Assembly (NCBI GenBank): GCA_963674495.2
Contig: CAXXLG010000001.1
Span: 434,001 to 498,000 of the forward strand
DNA: 64,000 bases
Source: RGIG3178 sp963674495
Lineage (GTDB): Bacteria; Bacillota; Clostridia; Christensenellales; QAND01
Direction of reading: 5' to 3'
Positions 35,653-45,300 of the stretch are shown piece after piece. Each line of letters begins with the position of its first letter. The first letter of the stretch is position 1. A program made the translations under genes and the position numbers. The notes under the pieces were generated by a model. The model ran no database searches. It was not told the origin of the DNA and saw nothing but the letters and a program-made list of their open reading frames with translations.

Positions 35653-36648
35653 ATGGAGATAAGTGAAATGGCCATGGCGCGCGAAAAGCAAATGTTATCG
35701 CCATATGCTACGCTGTGCCAAAACAGCCGAGGTCGTTTACGACCGGAATCGCCTTGCCCCATCCGGACCTGTTTTGCACGTGATCGGGACCGCATACTGC
35801 ATAGCAATTCGTTCCGGCGTCTCAAACACAAGACACAGGTTTTTATTGCGCCGGAAGGGGATCATTTCAGAGAGCGCATGACGCATACACTGGAGGTCAT
35901 GCAAATTGCACGTACCATCGCGCGTGCACTTGGGATGAACGAGGATCTGGTGGAAGCCATCGCATTGGGGCACGATCTGGGGCATACGCCTTTCGGACAT
36001 ACCGGGGAACGGGTGCTGGGCGATCTTTGTTCCATAGGCTTTGAGCACAACGTGCAGAGCTTGCGCGTTGTGGAGATATTGGAGAACAGCGGCATGGGAT
36101 TGAATCTGACATACGAAGTCAAGGACGGCATCGTTAACCACAGGACAAGCTGTGATCCGCATACACCGGAGGGCCAAATCGTACGCCTGTCGGACAAGAT
36201 CGCATATATCAATCACGACATTCAGGACGCAGAGCGTTGTGGAGAGTTGCACGAAGAAGACCTGCCGCACGATTGCGTGGAGCTGCTGGGCCATAGCAGT
36301 TCGCAGCGCATTCATACACTGGTGGTGGATACCATCCGAAACAGCGATTGCGGCGAGATTAAAATGAGTGATCAGATACGCGAAACCATGGGCAAGCTCA
36401 GGACATTTCTGTTCGAACGCGTGTATTTTAGTGAACGCGCGTTGGAGCAGGCCAATAAAGCGGAGGCACTGTTGCGCGCATTGTATGCAAATTACATGAA
36501 TCGTGCGCACAGCATGCCGGAGCGCTACGAACTGCTTGCGCTGGAGGAAAGCCGTGAACGAGCCGTCTGCGATTACATTGCAGGCATGAGCGATCAGTAT
36601 GCGATCAGGTCGTTCGAGACGCTGTATATACCCAGGCACCGGGGATAA
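35653..36648 (+). CDS. dGTPase-like HD-domain phosphohydrolase
   Basis: This 331-residue protein starts with ATG behind GGGGTATAGGG. It has the dGTP triphosphohydrolase-like pattern: FARDRDRILHSNSFRRLKHKTQVF, the HD motif HTLEVMQIARTIAR with IALGHDLGHTPFGHTGE, and later LSDKIAYINHDIQDA. These enzymes remove triphosphate from dNTPs. The gene upstream of dnaG is of this type in many Clostridia. A weak hairpin near 35423-35452 separates it from ppdK. Confidence 0.9.
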   Translation: MEISEMAMAREKQMLSPYATLCQNSRGRLRPESPCPIRTCFARDRDRILHSNSFRRLKHKTQVFIAPEGDHFRERMTHTLEVMQIARTIARALGMNEDLVEAIALGHDLGHTPFGHTGERVLGDLCSIGFEHNVQSLRVVEILENSGMGLNLTYEVKDGIVNHRTSCDPHTPEGQIVRLSDKIAYINHDIQDAERCGELHEEDLPHDCVELLGHSSSQRIHTLVVDTIRNSDCGEIKMSDQIRETMGKLRTFLFERVYFSERALEQANKAEALLRALYANYMNRAHSMPERYELLALEESRERAVCDYIAGMSDQYAIRSFETLYIPRHRG

Positions 36649-36720
36649 GTGATGGAAAGATACCGATGATACCGCTATTGCGTGCCGTTTGGAAACGCGG
36701 TACAGAGGAGGGAGCGCGGG

Positions 36721-38505
36721 ATGGCAGGATTCTATTCGGACGAATTTTTGGAAAGCCTGCGCTCGCGTAGCGATTTGGTGCAGGTGGTATCGCAATACGT
36801 ACCACTGAAACAAAAAAACAGGCGGTTTTGGGGTTGCTGCCCATTTCACAGCGAAAAAACGCCTTCGTTTTCTGTGGATGCAGACAAGCAGTTGTACTAT
36901 TGTTTCGGTTGCCATAACGGCGGCAACGTGATCCACTTTTTGATGAATATCGAAAAGATGTCATTCCCGGAAGCGGTTGCACAACTGGCAGAACGCGCGG
37001 GGATGCCGCTACCGCAGCATACGGACGATGCGAACTATACGCGGCGCAAAAAACAGCGCGAGCGGTTGTACGCTGCGTTGCGCGAAGCGGCATTGCATTA
37101 CCATGGCATGTTGCAATCCGATGAGGCGGAGCATGCGCGGGAATACCTTGTACGCCGCGGACTGACAGACAGACAGATCAGGCGTTTCGGTATCGGATAT
37201 GCGTCCAAATCATGGCAATCGTTGACGGATCATTTACTGCAAAAGGGCTTTGTGGAGGACGAACTCGTATCCGCGGGGCTGACCTCGGTGAAGAATGGCA
37301 GACAGTTCGATTTCTTTCGCGACAAGGTGATGTTTCCCATCATCGACCAGCGCTCGCGCGTTGTTGGCTTCGGCGGCCGGATACTTCAAGGCGACGGGCC
37401 CAAGTACATCAACACGGCGGATACACCGGTTTACAACAAGCGTGAGATGTTATACGGTCTAAATTTTTATCGGTCTTTCGGCGCAGACAGGGAACTGTTC
37501 GTAGTGGAGGGATACATGGATCTGATTGCGGTCTCAACCGCGGGATTCAACAATGTAGTGGCCAGTCTGGGTACGGCGTTGACTACGGAACAGGTGCGCC
37601 TGATGCGCCGCTTCGCCGATACGGTGTACATTGCATACGATGGTGATACCGCGGGGCGCAACGCAACGCTACGCGGACTGGATCTGGTGGAACGCGAAGG
37701 GATCAGTGTACGCGTGTTGGTGTTGCCGGAGAATATAGATCCCGACGATGTGGTGCGAAAACAGGGCAAGGAGGCATTTTTGGCGCTTAAGAACGAGGCT
37801 TTGACGCTCACCGAGTTCAAGATGCTGCGCATTCGGGAGCAATGCGATATGGAAAGCGAAGACGGACGGATGCGTTTTGCCCAACAGGCCGCGACATTGA
37901 TCCGCGACGCAGGGCCCGTGGAGCGGGAACGGTATCTTAAAACCATTTCCAAGCTGTCGGGATTTTCAATGGAAGCGCTGAAGCTTGAAACAGGACAGGT
38001 GGCCAACGTACAGGCGCGTTCAAAGATGAAGAAGAAGGATGCTGCACCGCCAAAGTCAAATATGCTCGAACAGCGTATCATATCCTTGATGGCATCCGAT
38101 CCGCGCATACGGGCACAGGCGTTTTTGACGCTGGCTGAAGCGGATTTTGCGCATACGCTGTACCGCTCCATGTTCTCTCATATGGCGGATATGCATCAGG
38201 AGGATTGCACGGCGATGCTGCTTGACCGGTATACCGATCCCGCGCAAGCAGCCGAAGCAGCACAGGTATTGTCAATGCAGCAGAGTGCGACGGACCGCAT
38301 GATGATGGATTATATGATTGGGCTGAAGCTTCAAGGGCTTGAACGTGAAGTGGATGAATTGAATAGGGAAAGCAAACAGGCGGGGACGGATGTACACAAC
38401 ATCGCAGCACAGATACACAAACGGATGATACTGATGGAAGAATTGCGCAACAAGAGGGTCGGCGGCGCGCTGGATAAACCGTCGGCAAGGAGGGGTCTGC
38501 AATGA
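36721..38505 (+). CDS. dnaG: DNA primase DnaG
   Basis: This 594-residue protein starts with ATG 36721 behind GAGGAGGGAG. The N-terminal CHC2 zinc finger spans CCPFHSEKTPSFSV and YYCFGCHNGG. The RNA polymerase/Toprim core has VVGFGGRILQ, FVVEGYMDLIA and YDGDTAGRNA. The C-terminal helicase-binding region is helical and ends in basic residues. DnaG makes the RNA primers for replication. Its stop overlaps the start of sigA by 4 bp, the classical dnaG-rpoD macromolecular-synthesis arrangement. Confidence 0.95.
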   Translation: MAGFYSDEFLESLRSRSDLVQVVSQYVPLKQKNRRFWGCCPFHSEKTPSFSVDADKQLYYCFGCHNGGNVIHFLMNIEKMSFPEAVAQLAERAGMPLPQHTDDANYTRRKKQRERLYAALREAALHYHGMLQSDEAEHAREYLVRRGLTDRQIRRFGIGYASKSWQSLTDHLLQKGFVEDELVSAGLTSVKNGRQFDFFRDKVMFPIIDQRSRVVGFGGRILQGDGPKYINTADTPVYNKREMLYGLNFYRSFGADRELFVVEGYMDLIAVSTAGFNNVVASLGTALTTEQVRLMRRFADTVYIAYDGDTAGRNATLRGLDLVEREGISVRVLVLPENIDPDDVVRKQGKEAFLALKNEALTLTEFKMLRIREQCDMESEDGRMRFAQQAATLIRDAGPVERERYLKTISKLSGFSMEALKLETGQVANVQARSKMKKKDAAPPKSNMLEQRIISLMASDPRIRAQAFLTLAEADFAHTLYRSMFSHMADMHQEDCTAMLLDRYTDPAQAAEAAQVLSMQQSATDRMMMDYMIGLKLQGLEREVDELNRESKQAGTDVHNIAAQIHKRMILMEELRNKRVGGALDKPSARRGLQ

Positions 38506-39596
38506 GGGAAAACAAATCCACCGATACAGAAGGCAATAAAACCGAGTCAAGCACGAAAAAGAACGCTGCCAAAAGCAAGAAAGCCGTGTCTCCGACCGGT
38601 AGCGCTGAAAAAACCGTGCAAAAGCTCGAGAGCATTCTGGAAGAGCTCAAAAAGAAAACGGCAAAGGGTGCTGGCAGAATTGACGTACAAGAACCGGACG
38701 TCAACGAGTTGGCAAAGGAAGAAAAGGTCACGAAAAAAGAGCTCAGAAACTATATGCCGGAGGGCATCAACATTGACGACCCCGTCAAGATGTATCTTAA
38801 GGAAATTGGACGTGTATCGCTTTTAACAGCAGAGCAGGAAGTAGAAATTGCCACGCGCATGGAAGCGGGCGATCCAAACGCAAAGCACGAGTTGACCGAG
38901 GCGAACCTACGCCTTGTGGTCAGCATCGCCAAACGCTATGTAGGCCGTGGTATGCTGTTTTTGGATCTGATTCAGGAGGGCAATCTCGGACTGATCAAGG
39001 CGGTGGAGAAATTCGATTACACCAAAGGCTACAAATTCTCAACATATGCGACATGGTGGATACGACAGGCCATTACGCGGGCCATCGCGGACCAGGCGCG
39101 TACCATCCGCATCCCAGTACATATGGTGGAGACAATCAATAAGCTGATCAGGGTGACGCGCCAGCTCTTACAGGAATATGGCCGCGATCCGCAGCCTGAG
39201 GAGATCGCCGAGGAGATGGGTGTATCCGAGGAAAAGGTTCGCGAAATCATGAAGATTGCACAGGAACCGGTCTCGCTGGAAACCCCCATTGGCGAGGAAG
39301 AGGACAGCCATCTGGGTGATTTTATCCCGGACGAAGAAGCGGCCGCTCCGGAAAAATCCGCCGCGTTCACGCTGCTAAAAGAGCAGCTGATCGAGGTTTT
39401 GGATACACTGACGCCGCGCGAGGAAAAGGTGTTGCGGCTGCGCTTTGGGTTGGACGACGGACGTGCACGAACGTTGGAGGAAGTGGGCAGGGAATTCAGC
39501 GTCACGCGCGAGCGCATTCGGCAAATCGAGGCGAAAGCGCTTCGCAAGCTAAGGCATCCTTCGCGCAGCAAAAAACTGCGGGATTTTCTGGATTGA
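38502..39596 (+). CDS. sigA: Primary RNA polymerase sigma factor (SigA/RpoD)
   Basis: This 364-residue protein starts with ATG 38502. A Lys-rich N-terminal stretch (about residues 1-80) takes the place of region 1.1. Region 1.2/2 has DPVKMYLKEIGRVSLLT, NLRLVVSIAKRYVGRGM, FLDLIQEGNLGLIKAVEKFD and FSTYATWWIRQAI. Region 3 has IRIPVHMVETINKL, and region 4.2 has VTRERIRQIEAKALRKLRHP. It is the housekeeping sigma factor, consistent with the TTGACA/TATAAT promoters seen in this window. Confidence 0.96.
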   Translation: MRENKSTDTEGNKTESSTKKNAAKSKKAVSPTGSAEKTVQKLESILEELKKKTAKGAGRIDVQEPDVNELAKEEKVTKKELRNYMPEGINIDDPVKMYLKEIGRVSLLTAEQEVEIATRMEAGDPNAKHELTEANLRLVVSIAKRYVGRGMLFLDLIQEGNLGLIKAVEKFDYTKGYKFSTYATWWIRQAITRAIADQARTIRIPVHMVETINKLIRVTRQLLQEYGRDPQPEEIAEEMGVSEEKVREIMKIAQEPVSLETPIGEEEDSHLGDFIPDEEAAAPEKSAAFTLLKEQLIEVLDTLTPREEKVLRLRFGLDDGRARTLEEVGREFSVTRERIRQIEAKALRKLRHPSRSKKLRDFLD

Positions 39597-40306
39597 TGAT
39601 GCCGGTGATTAATTTATCAAAACGCCTGACGGCAGTAGCCGGTCTGCTGCCGTCATGTGCGTGCATTGTGGACGTGGGCTGTGATCATGGAAAACTGGGA
39701 CTGTATCTTTTATTGACCAACCAATGCCATACGCTCATCGCATCGGATGTAAGTGAACCGTCGCTGTCAAAAGCTAAGCGGAATTTTCAAGCATGCGGTG
39801 TCGAACAACGCGCGCAGTGTTTGGTGTACGATGGTTTGCCGGAATCAGGGGTAGCGCAGGCCGCTGCCATTGCCGGCATCGGCGGAAGCAATACGCTGAG
39901 CATCGTACAAAGAGGAATCCATGCTGCGGCCAACATGCAAAGACTCGTGCTGCAACCCTCGGATGACGCTGCGGTGCTTCGACGGGGACTGTGGAATCTG
40001 GGTTTTGCATTTGACAGCGAAACAGTGGTGTATGAAAAAAGATATTTCCCGGTCATGGCGGTACATTATGATGGTGTAACGCGGCCTCCGCTTGACGAAT
40101 TGACATGCGAAATTGGGCCGTGTAACCGGGCGCATCCCGGCGCACATATTATCGATTATGTAAACTGGCGAATAAGCGTGTGGGAAAAAACGGTAGAAAC
40201 GCCTGCGCAAACCAAAGCAGGCAGACGAAACCAGCAGATGGCGAAAGAGCTTATAACGGCATTGAAGCAATGGCGAAAGGAGAACGTATATGCAACCGAC
40301 ACTTGA
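39596..40306 (+). CDS. trmK: tRNA (adenine(22)-N1)-methyltransferase TrmK
   Basis: This 236-residue protein starts with ATG 39596 in a TGATG overlap with sigA. The class I SAM-binding motif IVDVGCDHGKLGLYLL is followed by ASDVSEPSLSKAKRN, AAIAGIGGSNTLSIVQRG and LVLQPSDDAAVLRRGLW, all typical of TrmK (YqfN). The C-terminus is the usual coiled coil. It methylates A22 of tRNA. Confidence 0.92.
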   Translation: MMPVINLSKRLTAVAGLLPSCACIVDVGCDHGKLGLYLLLTNQCHTLIASDVSEPSLSKAKRNFQACGVEQRAQCLVYDGLPESGVAQAAAIAGIGGSNTLSIVQRGIHAAANMQRLVLQPSDDAAVLRRGLWNLGFAFDSETVVYEKRYFPVMAVHYDGVTRPPLDELTCEIGPCNRAHPGAHIIDYVNWRISVWEKTVETPAQTKAGRRNQQMAKELITALKQWRKENVYATDT

Positions 40307-41087
40307 GCAGATTTGTGCGGTGATGGAGGAAATCGCACCGCTTGCGCTGAGCGCTGAATTTGACAACAGCGGGCTGCAATGCGGGGATTTGGCACAACCG
40401 GTTTCGCGCATCCTTCTGTGTGTGGATTGCACGGAAGATGTGGTGGAGGAAGCGAAGCAAAAGGGTTGCGAGTTGATCTTGTCCCACCATCCGCTGATCT
40501 TTCCGTCCGTAAACCAGCTGTGTGAGCAGGACGGTCAAACACGCATCCTACGCAAGTTGATTCGCTATGATATCGCACTTGTCGCGGCCCATACCAACAT
40601 GGATTTTGTGCGCGGTGGCCTGTGTGACGTTTTGGCAAACATCTTTGGCATCAAAGATGCGGAAGTGGTCGAACCGGTGGGGGATGCAGGCGACGGCTAC
40701 GGGCGTGTTGGCACCATCGAAAAAATGACGGTCGATGATCTGGCAAAGGTCGCCAAACGGACGCTATGCGCCACCACCGTTCGTTATACCGGCGACGGAC
40801 AGCGAGAGATCACGCGGTTGGTGGTATTGAGCGGAAGCGGCACTTCCGCCCTTGATGCATCGCTTAAAAAAGGCGCTCAGTGCGCCATTACGGGGGATGT
40901 AAAGTACAGTCAAGGCCTTTCGTACCACCGTATGGGATTGTCTGTGATCGACGCAGGACACTACGATACGGAAAAGGTTATTTTACAACCGTGGCAAAAC
41001 TATTTACAAAACCGACTATTTGCGTTAGAATATCAAGTGGACTTGATGATCACGTCCATGGGGGCGGACATCTTTACACAGGTGTGA
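40290..41087 (+). CDS. Nif3-like dinuclear metal-centre protein (YqfO)
   Basis: This 265-residue protein starts with ATG 40290, overlapping trmK by 17 bp. Metal-binding motifs are ELILSHHPLIF, AAHTNMDF and, near the end, ITGDVKYSQGLSYHRMGLSVIDAGHYDTE. It lacks the internal PII-like insert of longer homologues. Family members are annotated as GTP cyclohydrolase 1 type 2 homologues, but the biochemical role is unsettled. The trmK-yqfO pairing is conserved. Confidence 0.92.
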   Translation: MQPTLEQICAVMEEIAPLALSAEFDNSGLQCGDLAQPVSRILLCVDCTEDVVEEAKQKGCELILSHHPLIFPSVNQLCEQDGQTRILRKLIRYDIALVAAHTNMDFVRGGLCDVLANIFGIKDAEVVEPVGDAGDGYGRVGTIEKMTVDDLAKVAKRTLCATTVRYTGDGQREITRLVVLSGSGTSALDASLKKGAQCAITGDVKYSQGLSYHRMGLSVIDAGHYDTEKVILQPWQNYLQNRLFALEYQVDLMITSMGADIFTQV

Positions 41088-41141
41088 TGGCAAGGGCTTC
41101 CGGCTCTTGCTTTTTTACGGAGAAGGTGATGGAGGATGGAT

Positions 41142-41852
41142 ATGCAGATGCTTTGGGATTATCAGACAGCTGACCTGGCGCTCAGCCGCTTTGAGGCTTC
41201 GCTGAAAAAATCCAAAACGCGTAATCGATTGCTTGCTGTGCGCAAAGCGCTGGTGCAGCAGCAGAATCGCGCGAAAAAGTTAGACGCCAACCTTAGAGAT
41301 GCCTATGCGGACAGCGTGCGTATCGCTGAAGAGGTGGAACAAATACGTAAGCAGATCGTAGCCCTGTCCAAAGAGGCTGAGAACTCCAAGGATCAGGATT
41401 TGCGTCAGCTGCGGCTGGTACTGCGTGCGATGGAAGAGTGTAATAGAACACTCAACGATATGTACAGGCAGATAGAGAAAAACCATACCATGGCAGAAGG
41501 TACGGAAATGATCGTTAAGGATGTGCGTTCAAAACTTACAAATGGCAAAAAAGAGTTTGACGCACTCAAGGAAAAACACGATAAGGAACTTGCGGATGCG
41601 GCAGAGGAACTCGAATGCCTGCGCGTAGCCGTCCAGCAGAAGGAAAAGGGTATACCCAAGGATCTGTTGGCACAATATAAAAAGGTTAAGCGCATGCGTA
41701 TCAATCCCGTTGCAAAGGTGCGCAACGACCAGTGCAGCGGATGCAACATGTCCATACCGAGCCTGATGCTAAGCCGTCTTAGAAGCGGTGATGTGGTAGT
41801 GGAATGTGACAATTGCGGCCGCATCCTGTACTATACTGATTCGGAAGAATGA
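41142..41852 (+). CDS. Coiled-coil protein with C-terminal C4 zinc ribbon (CdsZ/HP0958-like)
   Basis: This protein has about 236 residues. ATG 41142 is preferred because GGAGG ends six bases before it; the ATG at 41136 is too close. Residues about 10-175 are a long coiled coil. The C-terminus has CSGCNMSIPSLM and CDNCGRILYY, a C4 zinc ribbon. This architecture (DUF with zinc ribbon, HP0958/DR0291-like) is proposed to bind RNA or act as an adaptor. It lies directly before rnpB in the same direction. Confidence 0.82.
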   Translation: MQMLWDYQTADLALSRFEASLKKSKTRNRLLAVRKALVQQQNRAKKLDANLRDAYADSVRIAEEVEQIRKQIVALSKEAENSKDQDLRQLRLVLRAMEECNRTLNDMYRQIEKNHTMAEGTEMIVKDVRSKLTNGKKEFDALKEKHDKELADAAEELECLRVAVQQKEKGIPKDLLAQYKKVKRMRINPVAKVRNDQCSGCNMSIPSLMLSRLRSGDVVVECDNCGRILYYTDSEE

Positions 41853-41857
41853 TTCTT

Positions 41858-42196
41858 GTGAGCAAGCCGGATGGCCGCGAGCTTAGGCTCGAGGAAAGTC
41901 CGAGCACCATAGGGCTGAGTGCCGGGTAACTCCCGGTGAAGGCGACTTCAAGGAAAGTGCAACAGAGAGATACCGCGAACCTTCGTTTAGAAGGCCGTAA
42001 GGGTGGAAAGGTGGGGTAAGAGCCCACCAGCGGCTTGGCGACTTGTCCGTTATGTAAACCCCACTTGGTGCAAGGTTGATAGGGAGACAATTGTGGCGGC
42101 CCGTCACGTCTCCGGGTAACCGCTTGAGCGTACTGGCAACCGTACGCCTAGACAGATGGCCATTCAAGACAGAACTCGGCTTACAGACTTGCTCAC
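41858..42196 (+). ncRNA. rnpB: RNase P RNA (type A)
   Basis: The 5' strand GTGAGCAAG (41858-41866) pairs with CTTGCTCAC at the 3' end (42188-42196) to form helix P1. The universally conserved core follows: GAGGAAAGTCCGAGCACC near 41890, the ACAGAGAGATACCGC region, and the 3' signature ACAGAACTCGGCTTACAGAC. The layout with a GGGTGGAAAGGTGGGGTAAG segment fits the ancestral A type. It is the catalytic RNA that matures tRNA 5' ends. It begins 6 bp after the zinc-ribbon gene, probably in the same transcript or with a promoter inside it. Confidence 0.95.
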
Positions 42197-42200
42197 ATGT

Positions 42201-42225
42201 AGGGGCCCCGTATGGGGCCCCTTTT
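42201..42225 (+). terminator. Rho-independent terminator of rnpB
   Basis: A 9-bp stem (AGGGGCCCC / GGGGCCCCT) with a GTAT loop is followed by TTTT, five bases after RNase P RNA. Confidence 0.9.
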
Positions 42226-42336
42226 GTAATGCGTGGATATGGATCAAACATCGTGTCGTCATGTGTTCATTGCGCATGCGGTATCGTGCATTTGGTCGCG
42301 GGTATACTAAGACGGATCTCTTACAAGGAGCAAGTT

Positions 42337-45300
42337 ATGCAAGGCCAACGTGACCCAAATCAATCCGAACCGATGGACATAACGGCGGCACTCAAAGAGG
42401 TGGCGGCGCAGAAAACCGTATGGGCCAAAGTGTCGCTTTGCCCGCCATTGACTGCGTATGCATTGAACGCGCTCAAACGGCAGAAGCATACGCAGCACAG
42501 GGTGAACATAGGTACAAAATGGCTTCTGGACAGCGCGGAAGAAGTTCAGCTTTTGATCGAGGGCATGCAGACGTACCCCCCGATGCGCCTGCCGGTGCTT
42601 AGAGGCGGAGCGTTCGCTGGTCAACCGCGCATCTATGCCATCATGGCGGTGTGTGCAATTTTTTACGAGGGAAAAATCAACGAAAGCGTGATGAAACGTG
42701 CGCTGTCCGATTTCCAGGCCTACCGCGAACTGAACATCTGTGAAGTGGAACAGGCGCAACGCTGTATGAAATGGGTTTTGCTCGATCTTGTTGGCAAATC
42801 GGCACTGGCATTGATCGACCGTATGCAGACGTACGAGGGTGCGCACCGCGAAGCCAAACGGATCGACAGGGAGCAGGGTGCCGATCAGCGTGTCCGCTTT
42901 GCGACCATGGCGGGACGTATCGCGTATGCCGCACAGTTGCAGCGCAGCCTTGTGTACGCTGCACAGGATCGGTTTGTCCATTACAGCATTGTGTCATCGC
43001 AGGCGCTGCGCATGAGCCCCATGGATACCAACCGTGCCGAACGGCGTGAAGCACTGCTTAAACAACGGGAGATTAAAAACATACTGTTTTCACTGGACAC
43101 CATGCGCAGCATGGATGATCCATCTTTGTTTCTAACCACACATCCCGCCATAAACATGTTGGAAGGGCAGAACGAATACGCGGCGTTGGATGATGCAAGC
43201 AAGGCGCATATTCGTTCCTTTACGAGACGGATCGCGCACCGGGCATCCATTTTAGAAAGCGACGTAGTGCGTATAGCGTTGCGCCTGTGCGGCGACGAAG
43301 GTAAAATGCAGCTGCTATCCACCTTGTGGGAAGATAATAAACCGCTGTGCACCGCGTTGGGTATACGCTTCTATAACCGGCGTAGATGGGCTGGGCGGTT
43401 TGCGGTTTTTTTGCAGTGGGTGACCCCGGCGGCGTTGAGCGCCGTATATGTGTACAGTGGCATCGTGCAAAAAGCCGTACTGTTGGAAGTTTTGGGCGGC
43501 TTTTTATTTGGATTTGTTGTGCTGCATGCCTGCGCATGTCAGCTTTTTGAACGGCTTTTACCATGCTTTGTCAAACCCGTGCAGTTGCCCCGATTTGAAT
43601 CCGTCCCACAGGATACAAAAACCGTTGTTGTCATACCTGCGATGGTGGAAACGCGCGAACAGATCGACAAGCATTTCTGGCGGTTGCAGGTACAGTCGCA
43701 GGCCTTCGGACAGGCGGTACAATTCATATTGTGTTGCGATTTTCCAAAGAGTGGGCTTAAGGAGGACAAGCTGGGCGCTGACCTCACCGTATACGGCACT
43801 CGCTGCGCAAGAAAGCTCAACGGGACGAATGACAATCGGTTTGCCTTTGTGACGCGTGCGCGCACCTATGTAAGAAAGCAGGGGGCATGGATGGGGCTGG
43901 ATCGGGAAAGGGGCGCTCTGATGGCGCTCAATTCGGCGCTTCTTGGACGGCGGGACTCGGTTTCCGTACATGGGGCACAACTGGCTTTCGGCGTACGGTA
44001 TGTGCTGGTTTTAGGCGGCGATGCATTCATGCCGTCAGGTGAGGCGCAGCGCCTCATGTGCACCATGGCGCACCCGCAAAACGCTCAATACGCGCTGATG
44101 CAGCCCCGCCTGGTGACAAGCGCTGAGTCGTTGAGCCAAACGCCGCTGGCACGCTTGTATGCAAAGCCGGGTATGACCATCGCACAGGAAACCAGACATG
44201 ACTGCGCGATGGACCTGCATGGATTTGGCGTATACCAGGGTGTCGGGCTGTACGATATACGGCGTTTTGTACGGGCGGTTCGACACTTACCGCAACAGCG
44301 CCTGCTCTCATACCATTTTGTGGAGGGCGCCCTGGCGAACAGCGTGCTGGTGACCGATGTACAGGCGGTGTGTACATTCGCAGACCGATATTCCGCCTAC
44401 AGCAAACAGATGCACAGGCGCATCCGCGGCACGTGGCAGATGCTGCCGCTGGTGCTCAAACGCATGCGGGATGATGAGGGGAACCGCATTGTGTTGATGC
44501 TGCATCAAAGGCTGTGGGTTATGAACCGGATATTAATGACGTTGGTGACACTGTCCACCACGCAGTTGTTGGCCATTGCCACCTTTTCGGTGCTGCCTTT
44601 TTGGACCTATTTCATCATGGCACTATTGCCGTATGCCTGCCCGTTGTCGGTCTGCCTGATAAACACGATATCGGTGGTGTGGAAACGTGAACAGGTCGCA
44701 GAATACACCCACAGGGTATGCTGCCATGCGTACCGGTGGGCCGCCGATGTGGCGCTATGCCCGTATGATGCCAGTATCTCGGTGGATGCTACCGTACGTG
44801 CGCTGTACCGTATGGCTATATCCAAGAAAAAATTGATGGAGTGGTTGACCAAACAGCAAGCCAGAGGTGGAGATGCGTATACGTTTGCCGGTTATGCGTG
44901 GCATATGCTGCCGGCATTGCTGTTCAACATGCTGATGGTGTTATTCGTGTTCGTCAACAAGCCAAATCTCATTTGGCCCATCCTAACGGTGGCGGCTATC
45001 TGGTGTATATCGCCGCTGGTGGCGCAAAGCCTGGACCGACATCCAAAACCAAAGCCGGCGGTCCACGCTGCGTATTGGACAAGGCTTTGTAAACAGACTT
45101 ACGATTATTTCCGGGCGATAACCACATCGTCTGCCCGATATTTGCCGCCACATAGCATTCGGATGGACGTGGAAAATGTGATGAAGTACACAACGCCTAC
45201 GGATATTGGTATGGCGCTGTTGGCGTCGGCGTGCGCTCAAGCGCTTGGATTTGTTTCGGCGAAGGAGGCGACCGGGCAAATGGCGCGTCTGATGGACACG

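Noticed and set aside
35737..36936. Long minus-strand open frame of 399 codons
   Set aside because: It lies opposite the dGTPase-like gene and the start of dnaG, both with clear family motifs, and it has no recognisable domain; it is a shadow of the real genes.
42076..42336. N-terminal extension of the NdvB-like protein
   Set aside because: The extension would read through RNase P RNA and its terminator; the ATG at 42337 has a proper ribosome site.
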